Shown: positions 1 through 9,177, counted from the stretch's first letter. The stretch: DNA of 64,000 nt from Anaerocolumna jejuensis DSM 15929 (GCF_900142215.1 NZ_FRAC01000011.1:199620-263619); one strand, 5' to 3'. Numbers and translations: made by a program. Notes: generated by a model from the sequence alone, not told the origin.

Positions 1-815
1 TTATATTCATGAAAGGTCCTGGTAATATGAGCAATGAAATCTGAAATTTTATGTGCCTGCCGGGGAACAGTACTGATGGATGCAATGTGGGTACAGATTC
101 TTTTTAGGATAGTGCCCTGGCTCTTTCTCATCTGCATATATTGGATATAGTATCTGGTATCGCTTAACAGGGTATTATTCATATTTTCATAAGCTCTGGA
201 AAGGGCCTCGTTCAGGTGGACTTCCAGAGGTTGAAAAAGCTGGACCTTTACGGGGGTCTTTCCGGGAGTCAAAAGAGCTGTGGAAATATTGCTTAAAATC
301 AATTTCATATCTTCTTCAATCATAAGCTGATTCTGCTTTATAGCCAGCGTATTTCTTGGAATGTAAAGGTTAAGCAGAACTCCGATACCGGCTCCGATTA
401 TTAACAGGGACAGCTCATTTGAAATCCAGTAAAAGCTGACGGATTTTTCTATTAAAAAGTGAGTGGCCAAGACGGCATTCATAGCGATACCATCTTCCAG
501 CTTCATCAGATAACAGGCCCCCACAAAGACCAGCAGAAAAATACCAAAGGAAAAGGCGTGATATCCAAGAATGCTGAATATCAGAAAAGCTGTTGCAACA
601 GATAACAGAAAAGATAAAAACCGTTTTCCTGTAATAAGAATCGTTTCTTTCTTGGTGCTCTGTATACTTAAAAGTGTGATTATTCCGGCGGAAGCACTGT
701 AATGAAGTCCCAGTTTGTCTGCTGATAGTATGGCAATGCAGCTTCCGATGGCTATTTTAATTAACTGTATATAGTTAATCTTTTTTATCGAGTTTTTAGT
801 AAAAAGTAGATTCAT
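1..815 (-). CDS. Aromatic acid exporter-like membrane protein (ArAE_1/DUF939), 3' end outside window
   Basis: The minus-strand frame opens at an ATG (815-813) after a strong AGAAAGGAG ribosome site and runs off the left edge without a stop, so about 271 residues are visible. The N-terminal half is a string of hydrophobic segments (starting near IKIAIGSCIAIL, with a LHYSASAGIITLL stretch), and the C-terminal half is soluble and helical with many charged residues. This two-part layout is that of the FUSC-like aromatic acid exporter family, inner-membrane proteins thought to export small aromatic or organic acids. The substrate cannot be read from the sequence. Family assignment is from remembered consensus, not a search. 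Confidence 0.7.
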   Translation of the reverse strand, partial: MNLLFTKNSIKKINYIQLIKIAIGSCIAILSADKLGLHYSASAGIITLLSIQSTKKETILITGKRFLSFLLSVATAFLIFSILGYHAFSFGIFLLVFVGACYLMKLEDGIAMNAVLATHFLIEKSVSFYWISNELSLLIIGAGIGVLLNLYIPRNTLAIKQNQLMIEEDMKLILSNISTALLTPGKTPVKVQLFQPLEVHLNEALSRAYENMNNTLLSDTRYYIQYMQMRKSQGTILKRICTHIASISTVPRQAHKISDFIAHITRTFHEY

Positions 816-1013
816 AGAGGACTCCTTTCTTTTCAAGTATTTCCCTCCAAATGTTTCGGCAGCTGTGAATAGGCGCTGGATTATTCAAATACCTTTTCCT
901 AAATCACAGAAAGTAATATAAATATACTAAATCAGAATCAAAAGTTATTCAATAGCAGATTCAGATTCCGCAAAATGACATATGATAGTATAAAAATTAA
1001 TTTGAGGATATGA

Positions 1014-1112
1014 ATGTATATTCACATAGTACAGCCTGGTGATACCATTACCACCATAGCGGACAGTTATGGGGTGTCTCCAGAAAGGATAGCAGCAGAA
1101 AATGATATTTAA
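1014..1112 (+). pseudogene. First LysM domain of the GH18 gene, cut off by an in-frame TAA
   Basis: From ATG 1014 the frame encodes a canonical LysM start (HIVQPGDTITTIADSYGVSP) and hits TAA at 1110-1112. The same frame reads on as NPYKLAIGEALVILQP, exactly the second half of a LysM domain, and then into the downstream GH18 gene. A CAA-to-TAA change (Gln to ochre) would explain it. Either the gene is decaying, or translation restarts at GTG 1146. Confidence 0.75.
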
Positions 1113-1145
1113 AATCCCTATAAACTGGCAATAGGAGAAGCCCTT

Positions 1146-2291
1146 GTGATTTTACAGCCAGACAAGACCTATAACGTACAAAAGGGGGACACTCTGGAGA
1201 GTATTGCAAAATCCCAGGGGATAGATGTTATGGAGCTGCTGAGAAATAATCCGAATACTTCAAACAGAGAGCTTTATACAGGGGAGGAGTTAGTTATAAG
1301 TTATGCTGACAAAAGAACGGCAGCCGTTAGAACAAATGGGTTTGCGTATCCCTTTATCGATAGAAGGACTCTTGAAAAAACCTTACCCTATTTGACTTAC
1401 CTGACGATTTACTCTTACCGGATTACAGAGAATGGCGGCCTGACAGAGGTTGATGATTCAGAAATTATACAGATGGCCAGAGCATATAGAGTGGCGCCAA
1501 TTATGTTCATAACGGCATCCAATGAAGGAAGCAGCGTCAACACGGATATAGCGCATACCTTAATCAGCAATATGGAAATACAGACTGCATTTATTAATAA
1601 TATCCTGGCTAATCTTCATGGGAAAGGGTACTATGGAATAAATATTGATACGCCCTTTGTCCAGCCCCAGGATAGGCAGGCCTATGTGAAATTCATAGCC
1701 AATATAACAGAACGTCTGAACAGCGAGGGCTTTTTCGTAACAGTAACGATAGCACCCAGTACCTTTGAAGTGTCAACAGGAATCATATATGAAGGCATTG
1801 ATTATACTGGCCTGAGCCAGGCTGCAAATAACGTATTATACCAGCTGACATATGTATGGAGATATCCTCACAGCCTTCCTATAAGTATATTGCCTTTTGA
1901 TGCAATTATTCAAACACTGGATAAGGCCCTGAGGCTGATATCACCGGAAAAATTTGTTCTGGGTTTTTCAAATGTCGGTTACCTTTGGGAATTCCCCTTT
2001 TTTTCAGCTATAATCAATGTGAATTTTATTAATTATAATTCGGCAATTGAGTTGGCCAATGATACCGGTTCCAGTATTCTGTTTAATGAGCCATCCCGTT
2101 CCTCTTATTTTCAGTTTATAGATAGTGGACTAGAGTATATGACATGGTTAAAAGATATACGGGCCCTGTATCCAATGCTGGAGTATGCGCAAAGCAATGA
2201 AATACAGGGTATATCCCTATGGAATATAATGTACTTCATAACAAATACCTGGCTTGTGATCAATGCCCTCTATGTGATTGAAAAAATTTAG
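1146..2291 (+). CDS. LysM + GH18 (YaaH/SleL-like) spore-type protein, catalytic glutamate missing
   Basis: The readable part is 381 residues from GTG 1146: the end of one LysM, a complete LysM (residues about 7-52, KTYNVQKGDTLESIAKSQG), then a glycoside hydrolase 18 barrel like those of YaaH/SleL proteins that act on spore cortex fragments. In that family the fourth beta strand reads D-x-D-x-E with a catalytic Glu. Here it reads NIDTPFV (residues 166-172), so the Glu is replaced by Pro170 although the flanking QPQDRQAY matches. With the upstream ochre this suggests a non-catalytic or decaying copy. There is no convincing ribosome site before GTG 1146. A strong terminator follows. Confidence 0.7.
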   Translation: MILQPDKTYNVQKGDTLESIAKSQGIDVMELLRNNPNTSNRELYTGEELVISYADKRTAAVRTNGFAYPFIDRRTLEKTLPYLTYLTIYSYRITENGGLTEVDDSEIIQMARAYRVAPIMFITASNEGSSVNTDIAHTLISNMEIQTAFINNILANLHGKGYYGINIDTPFVQPQDRQAYVKFIANITERLNSEGFFVTVTIAPSTFEVSTGIIYEGIDYTGLSQAANNVLYQLTYVWRYPHSLPISILPFDAIIQTLDKALRLISPEKFVLGFSNVGYLWEFPFFSAIINVNFINYNSAIELANDTGSSILFNEPSRSSYFQFIDSGLEYMTWLKDIRALYPMLEYAQSNEIQGISLWNIMYFITNTWLVINALYVIEKI

Positions 2292-2303
2292 CTGGCTGAA
2301 TTG

Positions 2304-2342
2304 AAAGCCGCTGCACCATCCGGGGGTGTGCAGCGGCTTTTG
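2304..2342 (+). terminator. Rho-independent terminator after the GH18 gene
   Basis: AAAGCCGCTGCAC pairs with GTGCAGCGGCTTT across a short loop and is followed by a brief T run. Confidence 0.8.
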
Positions 2343-2462
2343 CAATGATAAGCTTGTATGGAAAACGAGGAGTTACCGGGACCTTAAAGGAAATTGGAAT
2401 ATTGCGTATAACCGTTTAAAATGATAAGATAAGATTTAGAATGCTGTTAAGCGGGGTGAAAG

Positions 2463-3698
2463 ATGGAAATTCATGATGGAAATTTAAACAAAACAAAGAA
2501 AAATTCCTATATCGGGCTGAAATTCATATCCTTTTTTTCTATTGCACTATTCCTATTGTGTTTCTTTACAATGCTAATTAAGATTGGGGTGGAATATGCA
2601 GCAGACATCAGTACATTAAGAGCTTTTTTACATGGTCTGATTTATGTTCCATTGTTGATAGGAACCTTAGCAATTCATATCATTGTCAGAAGAAAATTAA
2701 GGCTGGGTTTTTCAGATAGAATAAAGGTCAGAACCGGAAAGCAAAAGACCTTTCATATTATAGTAAAGGCAATTGCAATAGCAGCCGGAGCTTTTCTTTT
2801 GATTTTGGTGATGATTCCCTATGTCGCACTGCCTATGTATATGAACCGCCATATTAATTATCGCGGATTCGCAACTTCCAATTTCCCGTTGCAGGATATT
2901 TATCAGGCGGAGGATTATGATCTGAATGAAAAACAAATGTATTTAAAGACTGATGATGGTCTGAAGGTGTGGGCATCGGAAATATATACGGACCATCCGA
3001 AGGCAGTTATTATTTATTTAAGTGGTATCGTCCAGCCATCGGTTACATATTATTACGGCCATGCAAAATATATGCAGGAACAGGGGTATTCATCCATACT
3101 GCTTGAAGTCCGGGGGCATGGAAAAAGTGACGGCAGCAGGATATGCCTGGGCTATGATGAAGTGAAGGATGTAAAGGCGGTTGTGGATTTCATAAAAAGG
3201 GAAGAAAAATATAAAAATGTACCGATAGTGGTACAGGGTGCATCTATGGGCGGAGCGATTGCAGTAAATGCATTCGGGCAGTTAAAGGATATTGATGCCC
3301 TGATTGCTTTGTCGGCATATTCCAGCTTTGAAGATGTTGTGCTGGATGAGCTAAAGGGCCTTGGAGTACCGGAGTTCATAAGGTCCATTGAAAAACCACT
3401 CCTCATATCCTCATTAAAGCTGGTATATGGCAGTGATAATGTAAAATATAGGAAGCCTGTAGAGCAGATTAAAAATGCCAATGGCAGACCTGCCCTTTTA
3501 ATTGCCTGTGAAGGGGATACGGAAGTACCCCCTGCCAGTATGCATAGGCTGAAAAAGGCTTATCCTGAGGCGGAAAGCTGGCTGCGTGATTCCTTTGAGC
3601 ATTTCATTGTGAAGGATTATAATTTCAAAAATGTGGGGGAAGATGAAGAATACTGCAGTAAAATTCTTGGGTTCTTAAATGAGGTACAAAATAAATAG
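2463..3698 (+). CDS. Membrane-anchored alpha/beta hydrolase
   Basis: This 411-residue protein has three hydrophobic segments at its N terminus (about 19-45, 53-75 and 98-125) and an alpha/beta-hydrolase domain from about residue 155 to the end. The nucleophile elbow is GASMG with Ser261, and likely partners are Asp352 (ACEGDTEVPP) and His380 (SFEHFIV), so the catalytic triad is complete. Similar S33-type hydrolases in Clostridia are annotated as lysophospholipase or peptidase-like, but nothing here fixes the substrate. The catalytic domain probably faces outward after the third segment. It stands alone between two terminator-like structures. Confidence 0.75.
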   Translation: MEIHDGNLNKTKKNSYIGLKFISFFSIALFLLCFFTMLIKIGVEYAADISTLRAFLHGLIYVPLLIGTLAIHIIVRRKLRLGFSDRIKVRTGKQKTFHIIVKAIAIAAGAFLLILVMIPYVALPMYMNRHINYRGFATSNFPLQDIYQAEDYDLNEKQMYLKTDDGLKVWASEIYTDHPKAVIIYLSGIVQPSVTYYYGHAKYMQEQGYSSILLEVRGHGKSDGSRICLGYDEVKDVKAVVDFIKREEKYKNVPIVVQGASMGGAIAVNAFGQLKDIDALIALSAYSSFEDVVLDELKGLGVPEFIRSIEKPLLISSLKLVYGSDNVKYRKPVEQIKNANGRPALLIACEGDTEVPPASMHRLKKAYPEAESWLRDSFEHFIVKDYNFKNVGEDEEYCSKILGFLNEVQNK

Positions 3699-3756
3699 TC
3701 TTTTTCATTCCAAAAATATAAATTAATTCGGGGATTAGAATTTCAGGCTTATTGAA

Positions 3757-3831
3757 TGTATATTGGGAGTATAAAAATACACTCAGCTCCGTGAAAGTCG
3801 CTTCGTTGCATTTTTATACTCCCAATATACA
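3757..3831. repeat. Perfect 22-bp inverted repeat with 31-nt loop
   Basis: Positions 3757-3778 (beginning TGTATATTGGGAG) are exactly complementary to 3810-3831. There is no T run, so it is not a simple terminator. It lies between the hydrolase gene and the tandem-repeat array. Confidence 0.85.
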
Positions 3832-3915
3832 TAGGTGAAAGTTGAGATTAGCTTATGGCATTCAGATTAAGATTTATATAGAAAGCTTCCCCTTCTCCGT
3901 TAAGGAAATGGGGAA

Positions 3916-4155
3916 GGCTAAGAAGTTGGAAAGGTCAGGAAGTTAAAAAGGTCAGGAAGTTGGAAGGGTCAAGAAGTTGAGAATGGCCAAGAAGTTTGGA
4001 AGTTCAAGAAGTTGCAAGGGTCAAGAAGTTGGGAATGGCCAAGAAGTTTGGAAGGTCAAGAAGTTGGAAGGGTCAGGAAGTTGAAAAGGTAAAGAAGTTT
4101 GGAAGTTCAAGAAGTTGGAAGGTCCAAGAAGTTGGGAAGGTTAAGTAGTTGGAAA
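3916..4155. repeat. 17-bp tandem repeat, about 14 degenerate units
   Basis: Roughly 14 head-to-tail units fit the pattern GGTCAAGAAGTTGGAAG with one- to four-base variations (GGCCAAGAAGTTTGGAA, GTTCAAGAAGTTGGAA and others). The + strand is strongly purine-rich. Seventeen is not a multiple of three and no ORF with a start and ribosome site crosses it. The units abut with no spacers, so it is not a CRISPR array. Confidence 0.9.
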
Positions 4156-4161
4156 GCTGAG

Positions 4162-4216
4162 GGTGTCTCAAAAGTCATTATCCCAATCATGGGAATAAGG
4201 GGACTTTTGGGACACC
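4162..4216. terminator. Hairpin between tandem repeat and ABC permease gene
   Basis: GGTGTCTCAAAAGTC pairs with GACTTTTGGGACACC, with a second inner pairing (TCCCA/TGGGA). The T run lies on the + strand side, so the orientation is ambiguous, but it sits at the 3' end of the minus-strand ABC operon. Confidence 0.6.
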
Positions 4217-4225
4217 TTCCATTTT

Positions 4226-7200
4226 TTATTCTACCGATTTTAAGGATTCTGCCATATTAATCCGGTCAATTTTCCTGATCAGGATTACATTGACCAATAT
4301 GGTCAGTCCGATCGTAACTGCCAAGGCGTAGAGATAGCTCACGGGCAGTATCCGTACATTAAAGGATACCGCTTCAATCTTAATCTGATCCATGACAAAA
4401 CGGTGCAATAAGATTCCTGCGGGAAGGCCAAATACCATACTGATAATAGTGATTACGATATTTTCCCGGAAGACATAACTATAGGTTTCCGAGGGATAGA
4501 AACCAAGTACCTTAATCGTTGCAATCTCACGGCCCCGTTCCGTAATATTAATGTTACTGAGATTATACATGACCACGAAGGAGAGGGCGCAGGCACAGGC
4601 AATAACCAGCCATACGATATAGTTAAGGCTGTTCATCATGTTAGTCACAAGCTTTTTGGTATCCGCAGTAACGGTTATGTTCGATACCCCATAATCCTTC
4701 ATCAGCTTGGCGGAGATATCATAAATTTCACCGGAATCCGTGGAGCCATAAGCTGTCTTATAGGCAGGCTTATCACCAAAGACCTTTTCATAGGTTGCTC
4801 CGCTCATGTACATGTAGTTGTAGGCATAATTCTTAAATATCCCGCTGATGGTGACCTTATAGGAGGCGGTGTCGTTCTGGCTTAGAGTCATGGTATCACC
4901 GATTTTTAAGCCTGTACTTTCTGCAAGGCGGTCATTGATAACAGCATAGCCATAGTCAGGAAAGGGAACTGTCTTGCCATTGAGGTGAAGGCCGATTACC
5001 TTTGTGATATTCGGGTCATCACTTGCAATTACATTTATCTTCTGGCTTCCGCCTTTGTCTGTGTATTCGTATGAGTCTGAGCTGATAAATACACATTGGG
5101 AAAGGAAATCCGAGGTATCCTTCTGAAAGTCTTTCATTTCCTGCGCTGTCTGGGCTTTCGGAAATGAAAGGGTGTAATCATACAGCATAATAGTATCGAA
5201 CTGGTCGTCTGCAATATTGCTGATGGAATCATTTAGACCTAAGCCGGTCAACAGCAGTGCAGTGCAGCCTCCGGTACCAAGGATCATCATAAAGAGGCGT
5301 TTTTTGTACCGCAGGATATTCCGGACGGACACTTTGTGAAGAAAGTTTATTCTGCGCCATAGAAATGGAATCCGTTCCAGAAGGATGCGCTTGCCGGCTT
5401 TCGGAGCCTTGGGCCTCATCAGTTCCGCCGGCATCTGGGACAGCTCCGTTCTGCAGGCTGCATAGGTTGCACCTACGGAGCAGAGGAGGGAGACCACCAG
5501 TGTCAGCACAGCTAAATAGCCGCTGAATACATATTTGATTTCTGCAAAATTATAGAGCATTTTATAAGCCTGCCAGATTGCAAAAGGAAACAGCCGGGTA
5601 CCTGCAAAGTATCCCAGAATACAGCCAAGTATTGCAGCACTTCCCGAGTAGGAGACATATTTTACAGCAATGGCCCGGTTACTGTAGCCCAGAGCCTTAA
5701 AGGTTCCGATTTGAGTACGCTGCTCATCCACCATTCTTGTCATAGTCGTACTGCAGACCAGGGCAGCAACGAGAAAGAAGAAAATGGGAAATACTTTTGC
5801 AATGCCTTCGACCACAGAGGAGTCATTTTCAAAGCAGGCATAGCCGGTATTCTTGCTTCTGTCAAATACATAGCTGGAGGGCTTCTCAATATCACTTACC
5901 TTATCCTTGGCGTCCTGGATTTCGGCCGATGCATCTGCCAGCTTTATCCTGGCATCCGATAAGGAGGATTCCGTTTTCTTTTTAGCTTTGCTGTATTTTT
6001 TTAAACCATCACTATACTGCTTCTTTGCAGCCTCCAACGCCTTTTTGCCGTCGGCAATTTGTACTTTATAGTTTGCAAGGGTCTGTTTCCCGGAGGCGAG
6101 CTGTGACTGTGCCAGGGTAAGTTCTTTTTCCACGGAAGCAAACTTGGCGTCTGCTGTTTTTTTGGCAGTATCAAGACGGGACTGCGCTGTATTTATCTGT
6201 TCCAGGGAGTCTGTTAAAGTCTTATTCTGCTCTATCACTCCGGAAGCCTCAATTTGAGCCATATTCTGCTGTACCTGTTCCAGCTGTGCGGCATAAGTTC
6301 GGTATTCGTCACTGGTCTGGTCCGGAAGCTGGGACAGGGTGCTTTCCAGTGCAGCCTTTGCCTGCTTTAGCTGGTTGTATTGATTAAGGACACCGCTTTT
6401 TTCAATCTGCGTCAGGGCAGCTGTTACTTTAGTCCTGCTGCTGTTAATCTCCTCCTGTTTGGCTTCTAGGGTATGAAGGGAAGCTTTCTTTTTATCCTCA
6501 TAGGCTGCCCTGGAAGTGTTATAATCGGCAAGGGATGAATGATAGGCAGCTTCCTTTTCTGCCAGCAGCTTCCCGCTGTCTTTCAACAGCTTTTCCTTGC
6601 TGGTGATTTTGGCCTTTGCAGCCTCAAGCTTCTTCTGAGAGGCATCCAATTTGCTCTCCGCATCCTTTTTCTTTGTAAGATATTTGGAATGGGAAGAATC
6701 ATAATCACTCTGGGCATCGGCTATTTTTTCATTGGCTTCCTTCAGGATATCCTCATAGCGAAGCCCTGCCCGGTAATCTGCGGCCTCTTTCAGGGGCTGT
6801 TCCATGGAGGATATGGCATCTTCGTATTTCTTACTGAAGATCTGGCCGCCGGCATTATCCAAGGTAACATAAATTTCACTATAGTAATCAAAAGAGAAAC
6901 CGCCTGACGGCATATAAATAAAAGCCTTTACGGAGCCGCCTGCAAGCTTTGTGGTACCCCTGTCGCTGCGGTACATATAGTTAACGGAGTTGCATAGGCC
7001 GACAAGGGTGTATTCCTGATAATGAAAGCTGTCTTTTGTAGCTTTATCATTTCTGTCAGAAACAGTTATTGTTTTGCCCAAATCAGCTTCCGTAAAATTA
7101 AGGGCATCCCCGATGCACTCATTATCTGCTTCTGGCAGCCTGCCGGCTGTCAGGCTTATCTGATTTAGTTTCCCGGTTATGGAATGTGCCTTTAGAATAA

Positions 7201-7516
7201 TATCATCATGGTCGTTATAATCTGCGAAAAAATCGGCAGCTACTGCGCCTTCCGCCTTCCTGACATTATCCAGCTTACTGATATAAGCCACATCCTCACC
7301 AGTGAAGCCCAAGGTAGATAACAACCGGTAATCATACATTTGGGACTCTTTGATATAAGTGTCGCCTGTCTGTATCATTGCTTCTTTGGTTATCTTAAGC
7401 CCGGAGAAAAAGCCGACACCCAGGGCAATAATTATAAGAATTGCAATGTAGCGCCCCAGGGTATGCTGTATTTCACGGCGGTTGTTTTTTTTCCATGCAG
7501 AATTCATCATTACCAT
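4226..7516 (-). CDS. FtsX-family ABC transporter permease with long coiled-coil extracellular insertion
   Basis: This 1096-residue protein has a single N-terminal membrane segment (about 23-42), a mixed alpha/beta external region, a Lys/Glu/Ala-rich coiled coil of nearly 300 residues (about 255-545), then three membrane segments around 575-705, a second external region, and a last FtsX-type three-helix block (about 965-1090). Two FtsX domains in one chain is the usual layout of Firmicute efflux or peptide-stress permeases. The coiled coil is long enough to cross a thick wall. The start codon overlaps the ATPase stop (ATGGTAA), with GAGGAG just upstream. It functions with the ATPase. Substrate unknown, possibly an antimicrobial or envelope lipid. 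Confidence 0.85.
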   Translation of the reverse strand: MVMMNSAWKKNNRREIQHTLGRYIAILIIIALGVGFFSGLKITKEAMIQTGDTYIKESQMYDYRLLSTLGFTGEDVAYISKLDNVRKAEGAVAADFFADYNDHDDIILKAHSITGKLNQISLTAGRLPEADNECIGDALNFTEADLGKTITVSDRNDKATKDSFHYQEYTLVGLCNSVNYMYRSDRGTTKLAGGSVKAFIYMPSGGFSFDYYSEIYVTLDNAGGQIFSKKYEDAISSMEQPLKEAADYRAGLRYEDILKEANEKIADAQSDYDSSHSKYLTKKKDAESKLDASQKKLEAAKAKITSKEKLLKDSGKLLAEKEAAYHSSLADYNTSRAAYEDKKKASLHTLEAKQEEINSSRTKVTAALTQIEKSGVLNQYNQLKQAKAALESTLSQLPDQTSDEYRTYAAQLEQVQQNMAQIEASGVIEQNKTLTDSLEQINTAQSRLDTAKKTADAKFASVEKELTLAQSQLASGKQTLANYKVQIADGKKALEAAKKQYSDGLKKYSKAKKKTESSLSDARIKLADASAEIQDAKDKVSDIEKPSSYVFDRSKNTGYACFENDSSVVEGIAKVFPIFFFLVAALVCSTTMTRMVDEQRTQIGTFKALGYSNRAIAVKYVSYSGSAAILGCILGYFAGTRLFPFAIWQAYKMLYNFAEIKYVFSGYLAVLTLVVSLLCSVGATYAACRTELSQMPAELMRPKAPKAGKRILLERIPFLWRRINFLHKVSVRNILRYKKRLFMMILGTGGCTALLLTGLGLNDSISNIADDQFDTIMLYDYTLSFPKAQTAQEMKDFQKDTSDFLSQCVFISSDSYEYTDKGGSQKINVIASDDPNITKVIGLHLNGKTVPFPDYGYAVINDRLAESTGLKIGDTMTLSQNDTASYKVTISGIFKNYAYNYMYMSGATYEKVFGDKPAYKTAYGSTDSGEIYDISAKLMKDYGVSNITVTADTKKLVTNMMNSLNYIVWLVIACACALSFVVMYNLSNINITERGREIATIKVLGFYPSETYSYVFRENIVITIISMVFGLPAGILLHRFVMDQIKIEAVSFNVRILPVSYLYALAVTIGLTILVNVILIRKIDRINMAESLKSVE

Positions 7517-8214
7517 TCAATCTCCTCAATTGGTATTACTTTCTCATTTTTACGCTGGGACGAAACGCTGCCATTCTTAACATGGATAACCCGGTCTGCC
7601 ATAGCTGTTAAAGCGGAGTTATGGGTTATGATAATTACGGTCATTCCGTTTTTACGGCTTTGATCCTGCAAAAGCTTTAAAATCTGTTTACCGGTATTGT
7701 AATCCAGAGCGCCGGTTGGCTCATCGCATAGCAGAAGCTTGGGATTCTTCGCCAATGCCCTGGCAATGGAAACACGCTGCTGCTCTCCGCCGGAGAGCTG
7801 TGCCGGGAAATTTGAGAGGCGCTCTCCAAGACCTACATCATTTAAGATCTCTTCGGCAGGAATGGGATTTTTAATCATCTGGGAAGCAATCTCTACATTT
7901 TCAAGGGCAGTCAGATTTGGTATCAAATTATAAAATTGGAATACAAAACCGATATCCTCCCTTCGATAGTTGACAAGGTTCCTTTTACCCATAGCTGAAA
8001 TTTCCGCAGTTCCAAGAAAAACCTTTCCCGAGGTCAGTGTGTCCATTCCGCCCAGAATATTAAGAAGAGTTGTCTTGCCTGCTCCCGATTGGCCGACAAT
8101 GACACATATTTCACCTTTATCTACTTCAAAGTTGACATCATGCAGGGCATGAACCTTAACATCCCCGGAATGATACACCTTTCCTACATTTTCAAATCGC
8201 ACAAAAGAATCCAT
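7510..8214 (-). CDS. ABC transporter ATP-binding protein (MacB/LolD type)
   Basis: The 234-residue ATPase powers the permease encoded directly downstream. Walker A is GQSGAGKTT (residues 41-49), the signature is LSGGEQQR (140-147), Walker B is LLLCDEP (160-166), and a switch His occurs in THNSA. The length and motifs match the MacB/LolD/FtsE class that pairs with FtsX-domain permeases, rather than classical importers. The last codons overlap the permease start, indicating translational coupling. Expression should be governed by the divergent TetR gene and the operator pair between them. Confidence 0.92.
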   Translation of the reverse strand: MDSFVRFENVGKVYHSGDVKVHALHDVNFEVDKGEICVIVGQSGAGKTTLLNILGGMDTLTSGKVFLGTAEISAMGKRNLVNYRREDIGFVFQFYNLIPNLTALENVEIASQMIKNPIPAEEILNDVGLGERLSNFPAQLSGGEQQRVSIARALAKNPKLLLCDEPTGALDYNTGKQILKLLQDQSRKNGMTVIIITHNSALTAMADRVIHVKNGSVSSQRKNEKVIPIEEIEW

Positions 8215-8229
8215 GATCCCCTCCTAAAC

Positions 8230-8258
8230 TTGACAAGTGTTGAAAATTAAACTATATT
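8230..8258 (+). promoter_or_regulatory. Sigma-A promoter for the TetR gene
   Basis: TTGACA (8230-8235), 17-bp spacer, TATATT (8253-8258). Confidence 0.65.
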
Positions 8259-8325
8259 ATAGCATAATATGCTGGGATAAAAAAATCAACCAACAGTATA
8301 AAAAGAGTATGTGTAATTTTCAACA
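8238..8325. promoter_or_regulatory. Paired inverted operator arms between TetR gene and ABC operon
   Basis: TGTTGAAAATTA at 8238-8249 and its exact reverse complement at 8314-8325 lie 64 bases apart. The first sits inside the spacer of the + promoter, the second covers the -35 of the minus promoter. This is the placement expected for a TetR protein controlling both units. Confidence 0.55.
8295..8323 (-). promoter_or_regulatory. Promoter for the ABC operon
   Basis: On the minus strand TTGAAA (8323-8318), 17-bp spacer, TATACT (8300-8295). The -35 lies within an operator arm. Confidence 0.6.
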
Positions 8326-8373
8326 CAAATAGGGATTCTATTCAAAATATGAGGTGTAAGAGGTGTAATTTAC

Positions 8374-8982
8374 ATGAATAAAAGCGGAGAAAACAACAGA
8401 AGTGTCAGGAATACCAAGAAAAAGCTATTGACCGGTTTGCTGAGCCTCATGCATCAGAAGACCATATCCAGTATAACAGTCCGGGAATTGACGGAGCTTG
8501 TGGATGTTAACCGGGGGACCTTCTATTTTCATTATACGGATATTTATGATATGGTCAGCAAGGTGGAGGAAGACTTCTTTCAGAATTTCAATGAAATCAT
8601 GGACCAGATGATAAATAACACTCCGGTAAAAGGAAAACCGCCGGAGGTGCTGGTGAAAATCTTCATTATCTGCGCCGAAAACCGAGAATTTTGTGAAATC
8701 ATGCTGGGACCCAATGGAGATGCTGCCTTCGTGGACCGCATTAAGAATATTGTAAATGAGAAAAGCTCGGAAATGTGGAAAAGCGTTGGTGCCAATATGA
8801 GCCAGGAAGTATACGAATACTTCAATGCCTTTATAATCAACGGATATATCGGGCTTTTGCAGAAGTGGCTGAAAACCGGCTGTAAACAGACACCGGAGGA
8901 AATGGCCGTATTTGCAGCCAGGGTCATTATACCGGCTGTAAAGAATTCCATTGAGCTCAATGAACAGATAAGAAATATTTGA
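8374..8982 (+). CDS. TetR/AcrR-family transcriptional regulator
   Basis: A 202-residue protein with an N-terminal helix-turn-helix (about residues 12-57, including TVRELTELVDVNRGTFYFHY) and an all-helical C-terminal ligand/dimer domain. The form resembles the YfiR-type TetR regulators of Firmicutes. It is divergent from the ABC export operon, and the shared 160-bp space carries a matched operator pair, so repression of both itself and the exporter is the simplest reading. The inducer is unknown but may be the exporter's substrate. Confidence 0.85.
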   Translation: MNKSGENNRSVRNTKKKLLTGLLSLMHQKTISSITVRELTELVDVNRGTFYFHYTDIYDMVSKVEEDFFQNFNEIMDQMINNTPVKGKPPEVLVKIFIICAENREFCEIMLGPNGDAAFVDRIKNIVNEKSSEMWKSVGANMSQEVYEYFNAFIINGYIGLLQKWLKTGCKQTPEEMAVFAARVIIPAVKNSIELNEQIRNI

Positions 8983-9128
8983 TGCATTATTGAAACTGTC
9001 ACATAAAATCGAGGCTTCCCAAAGGATTAAGCTATATTTCGAAAATTATCTACAATGGGTAAGATTTCCAGTACTTCTGTCCGATAATTGCGTTGGATTA
9101 AGTAAACAGCAATTTCTGCAGACAGCAG

Positions 9129-9159
9129 AAAACAGGCAGTCCTTGGGAGTGCCTGTTTT
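9129..9159. terminator. Bidirectional terminator between convergent TetR and flippase genes
   Basis: AAAACAGGCA (9129-9138) pairs with TGCCTGTTTT (9150-9159), giving T runs on both strands. Confidence 0.85.
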
Positions 9160-9177
9160 TGTATATATCCGGAACCT

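Noticed and set aside
3916..4155. CRISPR-like array
   Set aside because: Units are contiguous 17-mers with no spacers, and there are no cas genes.
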